Below, piece by piece: positions 1 through 7,511 of a stretch of 64,000 nucleotides of DNA (the stretch's first letter is position 1; every line of letters starts with the position of its first letter). The position numbers were made by a program, and so were the translations under genes. The DNA is taken from assembly GCA_025370845.1 (NCBI GenBank), contig JAMXFF010000019.1, positions 19,041-83,040 on the forward strand. The letters run 5' to 3'. Source of the stretch: Laspinema palackyanum D2a (lineage in GTDB: Bacteria; Cyanobacteriota; Cyanobacteriia; Cyanobacteriales; Laspinemataceae). The notes beneath the pieces were generated by a model. The model was not told the origin of the DNA, did no database searches, and saw only the letters and a list, made by a program, of their open reading frames with translations.

Positions 1-2
1 TC

Positions 3-1208
3 TTCAATTTTGATCAAGAAGGAATGGAATTACTCTCGGGATATACCGCCATTCCTAGTCCCCTCTCCACAGGAGAAGAACGCAAGTGGGTAATCCTCGC
101 GGTTACCCCCCTGGACAATGCTCTGGCGGGATTAAAAGATATTCAACAGGTTCTAGTCACCCTCATCCTAGGTTTATTAGCGGCCAACTTCCTGGCTACC
201 CTCTACTTAACCCGCGATTTGGCCCTACCCATTGAGAAATTACAAGACTATGCGATGAACATTCAGTGCCGTGCTACTACGGAACGAGTTCCGCATAACT
301 TGAGCATTCGCGAGTTTAACCGATTGGCTGAAGCCCTCGACAGTATGGTAGAACGCTTGAAAGCTTGGGCCGAGGAGTTAGAAACCGCCTGGAAAGAAGC
401 TAAAACGGCTAACCAACTGAAAAATGAGTTTTTGGCGACTATTTCTCATGAGTTGAGAACCCCTCTCAATGCAATTCTCGGCTGCATTCGCTTAGTGCGA
501 GATGATTGCTGTGATAACCGGGATGAAGAAATTGAGTTTCTTCAACGGGCTGATGATGCGGCTATTCATTTACTGAATATTATTAATGATATTCTCGATA
601 TTTCTAAAATTGAAGCCGGTACTCTCTCGGTGGTTATGGAGCGGGTTGATGCCAAACGCTTGATTAAGGAGGCGATCGACTTGCAGCAATCCGCAATTCA
701 GCAGAAGGGTTTGCAGTTAGAATTCCAGGAAGATTCTCAATCCATTACCCTCGAAGCCGATCCCGCTAAACTCAAACAAGCACTTCTCAATTTGCTGGGA
801 AATGCCATTAAGTTTACGGACACCGGACGGATCACTATCTCCACTCGCATCGAAGGGTTAAGCGAGGGTCAGTCCTTTAATAACTCCGATAGCCGCAATG
901 GTTCCATCCAGCCTCATTTGGTGATTTCTGTCCAAGATACGGGGATTGGCATTGCACGAGATCAACAGCAGAAACTCTTTCAACCCTTTGTCATGGTCGA
1001 TGGCTCAAGAACTCGCCCCAAAGGAGGTACAGGTTTAGGCTTGGCCATCTCTCGCAATTTAATTGAACTGATGGGTGGGATGATTCGCTTAGACAGTAAA
1101 GGTATCGGTCAGGGAACAACGGTTGAGGTGGTTTTGCCCATCCTCAATTCCAGTCCCTCCATTCCCGTAGCCTTGGAATCGAAAACCCCCAAAGAACAAA
1201 ATCGCTAA
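3..1208 (+). CDS. Sensor histidine kinase, 5'-truncated by window edge
   Basis: This is the C-terminal part of a membrane-bound sensor histidine kinase. The reading frame is open from base 3, so the true start lies outside the window; an internal ATG sits at 24. Counting from that ATG, residues 1-38 look like the end of an extracytoplasmic sensor domain, 41-62 form a membrane helix, and a HAMP-like linker follows to about 115. The H-box [17 protein letters not shown] contains the predicted phospho-acceptor His142. The ATP-binding domain has an N box (LLNLLGNAIKF), a G1 box (DTGIGIA) and a G2 box ([10 protein letters not shown]). No receiver domain follows, so the partner regulator is elsewhere. 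The input signal cannot be read from the visible part. Confidence 0.9.
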   Translation, partial: FNFDQEGMELLSGYTAIPSPLSTGEERKWVILAVTPLDNALAGLKDIQQVLVTLILGLLAANFLATLYLTRDLALPIEKLQDYAMNIQCRATTERVPHNLSIREFNRLAEALDSMVERLKAWAEELETAWKEAKTANQLKNEFLATISHELRTPLNAILGCIRLVRDDCCDNRDEEIEFLQRADDAAIHLLNIINDILDISKIEAGTLSVVMERVDAKRLIKEAIDLQQSAIQQKGLQLEFQEDSQSITLEADPAKLKQALLNLLGNAIKFTDTGRITISTRIEGLSEGQSFNNSDSRNGSIQPHLVISVQDTGIGIARDQQQKLFQPFVMVDGSRTRPKGGTGLGLAISRNLIELMGGMIRLDSKGIGQGTTVEVVLPILNSSPSIPVALESKTPKEQNR

Positions 1209-1253
1209 ATTGTTCTAACCCGCCTACCACCCCTTCTAATTACTTCCTACCAT

Positions 1254-1490
1254 GTTCGTAGTAACGACTTCAGTCGTTATCTTCTTTAGTTCGTAGTAAC
1301 AACTTCAGTCGTTATCTTCTTTAGTTCGTAGTAACGACTTCAGTCGTTATCTTCTTGAGTTCGTAGTAACGACTTCAGTCGTTATCTTCTTGAGTTCGTA
1401 GTAACGCCTTCAGGCGTTCTCTTCAATTGTTCGTAGTAACGACTTCAGTCGTTATCTTTCCGATGTTCGTAGTAACAACTTGAAGAAAGG
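1254..1490 (+). repeat. Tandem array of about seven 35-bp hairpin units
   Basis: Units start with GTTCGTAGTAAC at 1254, 1289, 1324, 1359, 1394, 1429 and 1465, so the period is 35-36 bp. Each full unit carries a short inverted repeat, AACGACTTCAGTCGTT in most copies. The fifth unit reads AACGCCTTCAGGCGTT: both arms changed together, so pairing is kept. The second unit has one mismatch, and the last is truncated after the first arm. The array fills the gap between the histidine kinase and the convergent oxidoreductase gene. Related copies lie near 5.9, 9.6, 37.0 and 53.2 kb. Confidence 0.9.
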
Positions 1491-1500
1491 AGAATGAGTC

Positions 1501-2544
1501 CTAAAGCTGAACAGGTACTCCACCTTGTTGGAGCGAGTGACTTAAACCCGTGAGAATCGTGATTAATTCCGTGGCGATCGCCCCAGATTCCACCCCTTGT
1601 CCATTACCACGCACCAACTCCAAAAAGCGATCGCAAACCCGCCCTAGAGGTTCACCCTTTTCTAACCCCACCACTTCCCGGTTTTGATTCGTGGGAATCC
1701 AAAGCTTACCCTCTTGCTCTAAACAACCCTGTTGAATCACCAAAGGCGCATCCCCGGACATTTCATCAAAAATCAAGGTTCCTTGACTCCCCACCACTGC
1801 CAAGCGTCTCTGTTTATCGGGATTCAACCAGCACAAATGAATAAACGCCTGAAATCCACTCGGATAAGTCAGGGTTGCCATCACGAAATCCGCTAACCCC
1901 TGGGGAAACAGCTTCGAGCCCCCTCCCTCCACCGGAGTCGGTTGCAACCACACTCGCCCAGTCCCTTGGACTTGAATCGGATATTCTCCCAACCAACTAT
2001 TAAAAATAGCGATATCATGAATCGCCAAATCCCAGAGAGCATCGACATCGGGGCGGACTGGACCCAAATGCGATCGCGTTGCATATCCGTAGCGCAATTC
2101 CCCTAGTCGTCCCCCTTGCACCACCTCAGCGCCCGCAATCACTGCCGGATGAAACAAATAGGTATGATCCACCAACATCTGAAGCTGACGTTGTTCTGCC
2201 CGTTGATATAATTCCCGACATTCTGCGGGGTCAAGGGTTAGGGGTTTTTCCGCTAAAATATGATAGTTCTGCTCCAGGGCATCAGAGATTAAGGCATAAT
2301 GAGTGGCAGCAGGAGTAGCCACTGCTATTGCTTCCAGTCCTGATAACTGTTTGATGTCCTGCCAATCCGTTGCCAGCATCACAGATTCATCTAAACTAAA
2401 TTGCGATCGCGCTGAGTTCAATCGCTCTACATGAGGGTCCACCACTGCCAGCACTCGCGCCTGGGGATGGTTTAAAAAATTGCGGATCAAATGGACGCCC
2501 CAACGACCCGCCCCAAGAATTGCAATCCCAACTGGATTTGACAT
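1501..2544 (-). CDS. Gfo/Idh/MocA family oxidoreductase
   Basis: The product is a 347-residue NAD(P)-dependent sugar-type oxidoreductase. The N-terminal Rossmann fold shows a dinucleotide motif (ILGAGRWGVHLIRNF, residues 9-23). The family EKP motif is present in ILAEKPLTLD near residue 95, and its lysine is the usual catalytic residue. The C-terminal half matches the substrate-binding beta-sheet domain. The length is typical of the family. The gene lies 37 bp downstream of rnc on the same strand, so co-transcription is possible. Family members act on many sugars and sugar nucleotides, and the substrate cannot be told from sequence. Confidence 0.9.
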   Translation of the reverse strand: MSNPVGIAILGAGRWGVHLIRNFLNHPQARVLAVVDPHVERLNSARSQFSLDESVMLATDWQDIKQLSGLEAIAVATPAATHYALISDALEQNYHILAEKPLTLDPAECRELYQRAEQRQLQMLVDHTYLFHPAVIAGAEVVQGGRLGELRYGYATRSHLGPVRPDVDALWDLAIHDIAIFNSWLGEYPIQVQGTGRVWLQPTPVEGGGSKLFPQGLADFVMATLTYPSGFQAFIHLCWLNPDKQRRLAVVGSQGTLIFDEMSGDAPLVIQQGCLEQEGKLWIPTNQNREVVGLEKGEPLGRVCDRFLELVRGNGQGVESGAIATELITILTGLSHSLQQGGVPVQL

Positions 2545-2581
2545 GGTTTGATAGTGATAATTTGATAGGAATAAATAGGGA

Positions 2582-3304
2582 TTACTCAGCTACATCCAAC
2601 TCTCGCAGGGCCAAAAATGCCACCTTGGCTGCTGCTTGTTCCGCTGCTTTTTTACTGCGTCCGGTGCCCTTGCCTTTGAGTTCTCCCAGTAGCCACACCT
2701 CAGCGGTAAAGCGATCGGGATGGTAATGTTCCCGATGGGTTTCAAAGACGCGATATTCCGGTAAAATTTTATAGCGAACTTGGGTCAATTCTTGCAGGGC
2801 ATCTTTATAGTTGTGACGGGCTGGATCTTTGCGAATTTCTTCCGATCGCTGTTTGAATTCCGGGTCTAACCAAGGACGAATTAAATCCAAATTGTGGGTA
2901 CTTAAATACAAGGCGGCTAAAATCGCTTCAAAGGCATCAGCTAACCGAGATTCCTTGCCGGTAATATCTCCAGCAGCACTGGCAGAAACGAGCAGGTAGC
3001 GCTCCAGTCCGTACCCTTCGGCGATCTCTGCTAAGGTGCGATCGCTCACCAAAACGGACCGAATGGTTGCCAACTCCCCCACCTTTTCCTGGGGATACAG
3101 TTCCATGAGTAATTCCGCTGCCGCTAACCGAACCACCGCATCCCCGGTAAACTCTAACTGTTCATAGTTCGCTTCCCCGGAAACACTCGGATGAGTCAAG
3201 GCCAACTCTAACAAGTCCCAACGGATGGAAATCCCGTCAGGAAGTCCTAATTTTTGCAGCAGTTTCTGTAACTCGCGTTGTCGTTGGGGATAAAGAAGCT
3301 TCAT
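2582..3304 (-). CDS. rnc: Ribonuclease III
   Basis: This is a double-strand-specific endoribonuclease of 240 residues, normally involved in rRNA and mRNA processing. The catalytic domain occupies about residues 1-145. The signature EQLEFTGDAV supplies Glu51 and Asp55, and RLADAFEAIL supplies Asp123 and Glu126, so the four metal-binding acidic residues are all present. A double-stranded-RNA-binding domain follows at about 160-236 and ends in the GRSKKAAEQAAAKVAF motif. The RNase P RNA gene lies just upstream on the same strand, placing two RNA-processing functions side by side. Cyanobacteria often carry several RNase III-like genes, so this may not be the only copy. Confidence 0.95.
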   Translation of the reverse strand: MKLLYPQRQRELQKLLQKLGLPDGISIRWDLLELALTHPSVSGEANYEQLEFTGDAVVRLAAAELLMELYPQEKVGELATIRSVLVSDRTLAEIAEGYGLERYLLVSASAAGDITGKESRLADAFEAILAALYLSTHNLDLIRPWLDPEFKQRSEEIRKDPARHNYKDALQELTQVRYKILPEYRVFETHREHYHPDRFTAEVWLLGELKGKGTGRSKKAAEQAAAKVAFLALRELDVAE

Positions 3305-3438
3305 AAAAAAGTTGAAATTAAAAATTAACCTTAAACTTGATAAAAATTTAGAATTTAACCCTTTGAATTTTAACCTTAAATTTTAACCTTATTCAGGAAT
3401 GGAATTAGAAATTGACAATTCACCTAAAAAATGGAAAG

Positions 3439-3836
3439 GGAGAGAGTCAGACATAAGCCGGGTTCTGTTCCATTCATCACAATTGCCATGAATGGGGCAG
3501 TTATCTATCTGGGACCTCTGTTACCAAAAGCCTCTAGCGGTTCTTTCTAAGCGGAACGGGTAAAAGACCAACCCTTGTCCCTGTGACCTTGCTCCCAACC
3601 GGGGTTTACCGAGCCAGGGCCTCTCGACCCTGCTGGTGCGCTCTTACCACACCTTTGCACCCTTACCTGTGAGTGATCGCCCAAACGGACAATCCCTCCA
3701 TCGGCGGTATCTTTCTGTGGCACTATCCTCACGGTCACCCGCACTGGGCGTTACCCAGCAAGTCTGGTCTTTCGGGAGCCCGGACTTTCCTCAGATTCGT
3801 GAGAATCCGCAACTGCCTGCGCCAACTCTCTACCCG
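3439..3836 (-). ncRNA. rnpB: RNase P RNA (bacterial type A, cyanobacterial)
   Basis: On the minus strand the region ends with ACAGAACCCGGCTTATGTC, the diagnostic 3' end of bacterial RNase P RNA. It starts with GGGTAGAGAGTTGGCGC. The 5' GGGtAGAGAGTT and the 3' GACTCTCTCCC are complementary and would form helix P1. The length of about 400 nt fits the type A RNA. A TATAAT box sits just upstream of the 5' end. The RNA is the catalytic subunit that matures tRNA 5' ends. The exact ends are estimated from the P1 pairing to within a few bases. ORFs reported across this span are not real genes. Confidence 0.93.
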
Positions 3837-3841
3837 TTCTG

Positions 3842-3847
3842 ATTATA
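3842..3847 (-). promoter_or_regulatory. -10 box for rnpB
   Basis: The minus strand reads TATAAT, a perfect sigma-70 -10 hexamer. It lies about 6 bases before the first base of the predicted P1 helix, so transcription would start at about 3835-3836. I see no convincing -35 box at 17 bp. Confidence 0.65.
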
Positions 3848-4034
3848 ATCGATGAACTGCCAAAATCTGACTCCGTTGAGCGGTCAGATTCATTTGGGTA
3901 AGAGTCGCTTTACTCACCCAGCAGGATTGACCGTGCAATGGGGGTGGCGTCGCTTACCTTCACCGAATTTAATGCCCTCAAAATTGGATTTTCCCCCACG
4001 GAATTTCACCTCAAATCCAGGGAAAAATGCTCCC

Positions 4035-4715
4035 TTAAAAATCCCGGCGCTGATTCCAGGGGATATTCACAACCCAGGGCAAAACTGAGGCTATAAACCG
4101 ACAATTGACCAGATAAAGCGGGAGATTTCCTAGATTATGTTCTCCCATGCCAAAACGCAGAGCAAACTGAATCGTGAACGTTAGAGAGGGAAGTTCTGCC
4201 TTGGGGGAAACCTGTTTTCTTGGGGTCGGTTTGAGGGAGGCGAGGTTCACCATGACGCGATCGGGTTTTAAGGGTCCGATTTCCCCCTCTCGTTTTAAGG
4301 CAGATTCTGCCGTAAATTGTTCTTGGAGGGTTTTTCCTGGCGCAATCACGCTAAACACTTGAGCCGGTAACAAATCAAAGGTCATACCCGGTGGGAGTCG
4401 AACCAGGCGTTGTTCGCGACCCTGAGCATCAATCAGAGCACTATAATCCCAATCAATATAAAGGGTTTGATTTGGGGTTTGATTTTGGACACTCACCTCC
4501 AGGAACCGAAACTGGTCTAAATCATATTGGGCTTTAAGAAAAAATTTGAATCCAACTCGGTTTTCTAAATTTAGGCTTTCGAGTTGATTCTTGAGAAAAA
4601 CTTCATCGGATTTAATGATCGCTTTTTCCGCCAATAAAGAAGAAAAAGCGCGTAATAAAACCGCACTCACGCAGATGAGATAAACTGCGATTACAATCCA
4701 ATCCAGTCCAGTCAT
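4035..4715 (-). CDS. Membrane-anchored protein of unknown function
   Basis: I do not recognise a family for this 226-residue protein. Residues 5-24 form a hydrophobic N-terminal helix (WIVIAVYLICVSAVLLRAF). A soluble, beta-rich-looking central region follows, with text such as FRFLEVSVQNQT and LYIDWDYSALID. A second weakly hydrophobic stretch lies near the C-terminus (residues 193-214). This suggests an anchored protein with its bulk on one side of the membrane. The gene lies between rnpB and a small unknown gene, all on the minus strand. Its codon use resembles its neighbours. Confidence 0.7.
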   Translation of the reverse strand: MTGLDWIVIAVYLICVSAVLLRAFSSLLAEKAIIKSDEVFLKNQLESLNLENRVGFKFFLKAQYDLDQFRFLEVSVQNQTPNQTLYIDWDYSALIDAQGREQRLVRLPPGMTFDLLPAQVFSVIAPGKTLQEQFTAESALKREGEIGPLKPDRVMVNLASLKPTPRKQVSPKAELPSLTFTIQFALRFGMGEHNLGNLPLYLVNCRFIASVLPWVVNIPWNQRRDF

Positions 4716-4790
4716 TAGGGGTTAGAGCAAAGGGAATGGGGCGACGCCGATAGCATAGCTTAGAGATTGCCGATCGCATATAAAAAAGCG

Positions 4791-5093
4791 TTAAAAAGAC
4801 TCCCGGGGTTCATACTGACGACAGGTTTCACAAGGTCCTTCTGGATTGAGGGCGCAACGCAGATAAGCCGATCGCGCATTGTAAAGACAAGTGATATCCC
4901 CAGTCACCTCTCCGACTCCTTCGACATAATGGCGATCGGCAGGAATCGCGGGGGGAGAGGGTATTCTCATAATGGGAATCTCTCGGGCCGCTTGCAAGCG
5001 AATTCGCGCCCGATCTTCTGCTTTCCTCATCGCGAACACCGAGAGTAACGGAGGTGTTATCCCAACCAAAAAAATGATAAGTGTCTCTAACAT
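4791..5093 (-). CDS. Small cyanobacterial protein, DUF6464-like
   Basis: The 100-residue product has an N-terminal hydrophobic segment (residues 3-20) and then a charged amphipathic stretch. The C-terminus is cysteine-bearing: TCLYNARSAYLRCALNPEG is followed by CETCRQYE. The spacing Cys-x10-Cys-x7-Cys-x2-Cys suggests metal binding or disulfides. From memory the C-terminal pattern matches a cyanobacteria-restricted family annotated DUF6464; this is tentative. Another minus-strand frame overlaps but lacks such a motif. Function is unknown. Confidence 0.7.
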   Translation of the reverse strand: MLETLIIFLVGITPPLLSVFAMRKAEDRARIRLQAAREIPIMRIPSPPAIPADRHYVEGVGEVTGDITCLYNARSAYLRCALNPEGPCETCRQYEPRESF

Positions 5094-5199
5094 GGCGGAT
5101 GACTAAAACTGAACTCCTTAAAATCGGCAGGTTGAACTCAAGTAAACTGTCCTCAACCGACATCAACCGGGAAACCTGACTCAGGTTCCAAGGGAGTAG

Positions 5200-5826
5200 T
5201 TAGGCGGTGATTTCCACAGCAGATTGAAAGAAATCCCGTTCGCATAACATGGCATAACGATAGGTGGAATGGGTTAGGGGAGTTGAGGCACCATAGCGAT
5301 CGAGCAGATGTTCTAACTGTCCCGATAATTGTTCAAATTCTTCCCCGGTATAGGTGCGAATCCAGTCGGCATAGTCGTGATTGGGAATCCCATTTTTTCC
5401 TAATTGCTGCCCTAAAAAAGCGTAAAGACGCATACAAGGAGCCATCGCCACCGCCGTTAACCCTACATCATGACTCCAAGCGGTTGCTAGTAAAAAGTCC
5501 GTGTAACGACGAGTTGCTGGAGTCGGTTTCACCGCTAAAAAATCAATTCCCCAAGTTTTGGCATAGCCTTGATGTAAGCGCAGTTCTTCTAAAACGCCAC
5601 TAGCTAGGGCATGGAAGACTTCAAAAGCTTGCCAGTCGGGAGTTTTGGCGGCAGCAATGCTATAAGCGCGGGCGAAGGATTCCAGGAAAAAGGCATCCTG
5701 TCCCACATAATGAGCAAATTGATATCGCGGTAAGCTACCCTTGCCAATGCCTTGCACAAAAGGATGTTGTAGACACTCTTGAGCTAAGTCTTGATTCGCT
5801 TTCCACAATTCCTGAGATAGGGTCAT
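5200..5826 (-). CDS. tenA: TenA/thiaminase-II family protein
   Basis: The product has 208 residues, normal for TenA. Members of this all-helical family hydrolyse aminopyrimidine thiamine breakdown products and feed them back into thiamine synthesis. Diagnostic text includes YVGQDAFFLESFARAYS (residues 40-56), the nucleophile context MAPCMRLYAFLG with Cys131, and the C-terminal LCERDFFQSA with Glu196. The key residues of the TenA active site are therefore retained. It is monocistronic by context, with a hairpin-repeat array just downstream of the neighbouring corA. A salvage rather than regulatory role is inferred from the family. Confidence 0.9.
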   Translation of the reverse strand: MTLSQELWKANQDLAQECLQHPFVQGIGKGSLPRYQFAHYVGQDAFFLESFARAYSIAAAKTPDWQAFEVFHALASGVLEELRLHQGYAKTWGIDFLAVKPTPATRRYTDFLLATAWSHDVGLTAVAMAPCMRLYAFLGQQLGKNGIPNHDYADWIRTYTGEEFEQLSGQLEHLLDRYGASTPLTHSTYRYAMLCERDFFQSAVEITA

Positions 5827-5882
5827 ATTTTGGAGAGTTTGATAGGTGTTGACTGGATGGATGTTTAGTATCTTGAACTTAA

Positions 5883-5962
5883 GAGAACGACTGAAGTCGT
5901 TACTACGAACTTAAGAGAACGACTGAAGTCGTTACTACGAACAAAAGAGAACGACTGAAGTC
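5883..5962 (-). repeat. Three hairpin units of the CTTCAG family, 32-bp period
   Basis: The minus-strand reading matches the 1.25-kb array. Units of GAGAACGACTGAAGTCGTTA (plus-strand reading) start at 5883, 5915 and 5947, and the third is cut off after its second arm starts. Each contains the AACGA/TCGTT arms around CTGAAG. The array fills the gap between tenA and corA. Confidence 0.85.
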
Positions 5963-5990
5963 TGGAGATTTATCTTTTATGTTTCATCTT

Positions 5991-7181
5991 TTATCTTGGA
6001 CGCTGGGTGGAGGAAAAGTTGTTAAACCAACCGCGACGCCAAAAGAGAAAAATCATAAAGACGGCGATCGCAATCATCACCACCCAAACTGCTGGATACC
6101 CCCAATACCAATTAAGTTCTGGCATATTCCAGGGGGAGCGTTCTGGATTAAAATTCATTCCATAAACCCCGGCAACAAAGGTCAGGGGAATAAAAATAGA
6201 GGAAATCACCGTCAGCAGTTTCATCACCTCATTCATCCGGTTACTGATGGAAGAGAGGTAAACCTCCATCAACCCACCGGCGAGTTCCCGATAGGTTTCT
6301 ACGATATCCAACACCTGCATCGTATGATCGTAACAGTCGCGTAAATAAATCCGGACTTCATCAGAAATCAAGGGACTGCCGTCTCGAATCAGAGTATTGA
6401 TGGCATTTCGCTGGGGCCAGATTGCTCGACGTAAGGTGAGCAACTCCCGTTTGATTTTATAGATTTTTTCTAGGGTATAGGGTGTGGGGTTTGCTACCAC
6501 CTCATCCTCCAAATCCTCAATGCGTTCCCCGTAAGCTTCCAGAACCGGGAAAAATCCATCGATAATGGCATCGATGAGAGCGTAGGCGAGATAATCGGCC
6601 CCTTGCTTGCGAATCGTGCCTTTATTGCTGCGAATGCGATCGCGGACCGGACCAAAACTGTCATGTTCTGGCTCCTCCTGCACCGTCAGCAGGTATGATT
6701 TACCCAAGACAAAACTAACTTGTTCGCTGATAAAGCTTTCCTCCGTCGGATCATGGCGATGTTCTTTGAGCATCACCATCCGCGCAATAATCACTAAATG
6801 ACCCTCGTAGTCTTCCACTTTGGGTCGTTGGGGGACATTGACGATATCTTCTAACAGCAGGGGATGTAAGTCAAAGACTTTACCAACTCGCTTTAAAATA
6901 TCTTCACTCCCCAACCCCTGGACATCTAACCACGAAACAGACTCACTGTCTAAGTAAGGGATGCATTCTTCCGGGGTCGCCATGAGTAACCGAATCGCCT
7001 TTTTTTCGCAATAGTCGATCGCCACAATCGTCGGGGTTGCTGCATCGTCCTCAATAATGAGAGTTCCGGGGATACTACCGGGTTCGTCATAGCAGTAATC
7101 CAGGTATGATTCTTCGTTTTTATCGTTCCCCTCTTCGGGTCCGGAGAGGAAATTAGTCATTGTCCATCCCGTATCTGTCAT
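5991..7181 (-). CDS. corA: CorA family magnesium/cobalt transporter
   Basis: This is an inner-membrane divalent cation channel of the CorA family. The cytoplasmic N-terminal domain is followed by a long stalk helix. Two C-terminal membrane helices carry the hallmark YGMNF at the end of the first (GVYGMNF) and a basic C-terminal tail. I chose the ATG at 7181 because AGGAAA precedes it by about 8 bases. A longer frame to a TTG at 7223 is open, but has no such ribosome site. The preferred product is 396 residues. Transport of Mg2+ is the family norm; the actual ion is not readable here. Confidence 0.93.
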   Translation of the reverse strand: MTDTGWTMTNFLSGPEEGNDKNEESYLDYCYDEPGSIPGTLIIEDDAATPTIVAIDYCEKKAIRLLMATPEECIPYLDSESVSWLDVQGLGSEDILKRVGKVFDLHPLLLEDIVNVPQRPKVEDYEGHLVIIARMVMLKEHRHDPTEESFISEQVSFVLGKSYLLTVQEEPEHDSFGPVRDRIRSNKGTIRKQGADYLAYALIDAIIDGFFPVLEAYGERIEDLEDEVVANPTPYTLEKIYKIKRELLTLRRAIWPQRNAINTLIRDGSPLISDEVRIYLRDCYDHTMQVLDIVETYRELAGGLMEVYLSSISNRMNEVMKLLTVISSIFIPLTFVAGVYGMNFNPERSPWNMPELNWYWGYPAVWVVMIAIAVFMIFLFWRRGWFNNFSSTQRPR

Positions 7182-7411
7182 CTTTATTTTCCTGATCGCA
7201 GCTACCACTGCGATTTTAGGCAATTCGGGAGAAGGTTGGAGGCGATCGCCGGCATTGTCTCAAATCCAGGACGTTAGCGCCCTGGGTTCTGACCTGTAGC
7301 ATAGCTTCTACTTATCACAAAGGACGCTAACACCGCCAACCCATTTATATTGGACCGAAACTGAGGAATAGAGAGCAGTCTTAAATCCGTCTGACCCTAG
7401 CATTCAGGAGA

Positions 7412-7456
7412 GGGAGCATCTTGCTCCCTTGGGGTAAGAGGGAGCAAGATGCTCCC
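7412..7456. repeat. Nested palindrome in the corA upstream gap
   Basis: The arms GGGAGCATCTTGCTCCC (7412-7428) and GGGAGCAAGATGCTCCC (7440-7456) are exact reverse complements, with an 11-base loop. Each arm is itself nearly palindromic (GGGAGCA/TGCTCCC), so it could form one long hairpin or two short ones. ACTTTTTT follows on the plus side. It lies in the otherwise empty 7182-7511 interval, downstream of the minus-strand histidine kinase, and may serve as its terminator although no U-tract lies on that side. Confidence 0.85.
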
Positions 7457-7511
7457 ACTTTTTTGTGTTGGGAATTGGAAAATTCATTTAGACTGGCAAT
7501 AGATGGAGGTG

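Noticed and set aside
1254..1490. CRISPR array
   Set aside because: Units repeat every 35 bp without unique spacers; the variable part is only the hairpin arms.
3547..3855. Several overlapping ORFs of 60-68 codons
   Set aside because: They lie inside the RNase P RNA gene and have no protein-like features.
4828..5166. 112-codon minus-strand frame overlapping the DUF6464-like gene
   Set aside because: It lacks the conserved cysteine pattern and hydrophobic N-terminus of the chosen frame.
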